A DNA stretch of 5,904 nt from Actinomycetota bacterium (lineage in GTDB: Bacteria; Actinomycetota; Geothermincolia; Fen-727; Anoxymicrobiaceae), in NCBI GenBank assembly GCA_016649525.1, contig JAENXM010000114.1, forward strand, positions 1 through 5,904, read 5' to 3'. Positions 5,194-5,904 of the stretch are shown here, in pieces; position 1 is the stretch's first letter, and every line of letters begins with the position of its first letter. The notes under the pieces were generated by a model. The model was not told where the DNA came from, did not search any database, and saw only the letters and a list, made by a program, of their open reading frames with translations. The translations under genes and the position numbers were made by a program.

Positions 5194-5904
5194 TCAGCGC
5201 GGGAGAAAACTCAGGATGCGCTCTTCCATGGCCCGCCGCTCCTCGAAATGCTCCCCCGGCGCCAGTACCGGCTTCTCCTCCCCGTCATCATCGCGCTGCT
5301 GCAGCTCCGCGAGGAGCCCCATCTTTCTGTAGCACTTGATGGCGTTCTTGAACGCGATGCGCGAAAGCGATTCCTCGCGACGGATGGCGCCGTCCTTCCA
5401 CATGCGCTCGCCCTCGGTAAAACAGAGTTCGACGGCTCCGTCGACGGTAACGGGCTCGCCGGCGGTGAGCGAGCCAATCGCCCGGCAGGCGACCATGTAT
5501 CCCTCAAGGTAAGATTCCAGAAGCGAACAGAGCACGAAGGAGTATGCCTGGTGGTCCAGCTTCCAGGACTCGTCCTCGCGGCTCGGGCTGAACACGAACT
5601 CCTCGTAGAACAGGTGTTTAAGAAATCGGATCGACTGCTCGGACTGCAGGTTGTCGCCGTCCTCGCCGTCGATGCGGGAGCGCTCGACGATCGCCGCCAG
5701 GGAGGGCTCGAGGAAGTGCGCGAGCTGGATGTTCTTGTTGTACTCGAGGAAGCGCCGCCCGTTTCCCTCCGCGCGGAAGCCCTTCTCACCATTCCTCTCC
5801 TCGGGCACCACGTGGCCCTCGACCGCGTACACCTCGACGGCGGCCTTCACTCCCTCGTGGTCGGCGTCTACCGCCATGGGAAGCCTGCGCCGCTCACAGT
5901 AACC
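5194..5904 (-). CDS. C-terminal region of a PlsB/GPAT-like glycerol-3-phosphate acyltransferase (5' end outside window)
   Basis: The frame is open from the window edge (positions 5904 to 5197 give 236 codons) to a TGA at 5194-5196. The ATG at 5875-5877 is probably internal because the reading frame continues upstream without a stop. The segment RRFLEYNKNIQLAHFLEPSL resembles the conserved C-terminal domain of membrane glycerol-3-phosphate acyltransferases, where a Leu-Glu-Tyr-Tyr-Lys-Asn-like motif precedes a hydrophobic Pro-containing stretch. After it come an acidic patch (DGEDGDNLQSEQ), a helix-rich region with HLFYEEFVF and SFVLCSLLESYLEGYMVACRAI, and a final charged helix (EERRAMEERILSFLPR). 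These enzymes make lysophosphatidic acid at the membrane as the first step of phospholipid synthesis. The catalytic HX4D motif would be in the missing N-terminal half, so activity cannot be judged. The family call rests on this C-terminal resemblance only. The coding region itself is secure. Confidence 0.55.
   Translation of the reverse strand, partial: GYCERRRLPMAVDADHEGVKAAVEVYAVEGHVVPEERNGEKGFRAEGNGRRFLEYNKNIQLAHFLEPSLAAIVERSRIDGEDGDNLQSEQSIRFLKHLFYEEFVFSPSREDESWKLDHQAYSFVLCSLLESYLEGYMVACRAIGSLTAGEPVTVDGAVELCFTEGERMWKDGAIRREESLSRIAFKNAIKCYRKMGLLAELQQRDDDGEEKPVLAPGEHFEERRAMEERILSFLPR

Noticed and set aside
5165..5196. Terminator after the minus-strand acyltransferase-like gene
   Set aside because: The minus strand reads CGGATCTCCCG then TTTATTT, but the possible stem is only three pairs, too weak to call.
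5211..5792. Alternative minus-strand frame (193 codons) overlapping the acyltransferase-like gene
   Set aside because: Its translation is a run of Ser, Arg and Thr without hydrophobic pattern, while the other frame gives a balanced protein open to the window edge.

Overview
This is a GC-rich bacterial window. It carries the downstream part of an energy-coupling factor (ECF) vitamin-transport operon on the + strand, then an unrelated + strand gene, then a convergent minus-strand region. High GC, tightly overlapping genes, an exported surface protein with a C-terminal membrane tail and no visible outer-membrane features suggest a Gram-positive-type, perhaps deep-branching actinobacterial, organism. 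That placement is inference; there is no rRNA or marker gene here.

Positions 1-4212 look like one transcription unit, and its promoter lies before the window. It contains the 3' part of the transmembrane coupler EcfT (1-464), a single-chain double ATPase EcfA-EcfA' (437-2143), a membrane substrate-binding S component (2140-2880), and an exported alpha/alpha-toroid protein of the prenyltransferase/squalene-cyclase repeat fold on a Ser/Thr/Pro/Glu-rich stalk with a C-terminal membrane helix (2893-4212). The first three overlap and the fourth follows 12 bases after the S component stop. Together they contain every part of an ECF importer: energiser, coupler and substrate binder. The toroid is the unusual member, because ECF importers are not normally paired with an extracellular binding protein. 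The cobalamin-binding domain of animal transcobalamin and intrinsic factor has the same alpha6/alpha6 toroid fold. The working hypothesis is therefore a cobalamin/corrinoid (or similar ligand) importer with a membrane-tethered capture protein.

Positions 4213-4358 are non-coding, with a weak hairpin/pyrimidine-tract terminator candidate and a perfect TATAAT box 35 bases before the next gene. Positions 4359-4982 encode an unrecognised membrane protein with one hydrophobic segment and a four-cysteine, zinc-ribbon-like C-terminal part.

On the minus strand, 5194-5904 is the C-terminal part of a protein resembling the C-terminal region of PlsB/GPAT-type glycerol-3-phosphate acyltransferases; its N-terminus is outside the window. 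Just downstream of it (5012-5193) is a start-less fragment resembling the last ~50 residues of a PHP-domain metallophosphoesterase. The usual metal-ligand Asp of the Ser-Asp-Ala-His motif is Lys there, so it is probably a gene remnant.
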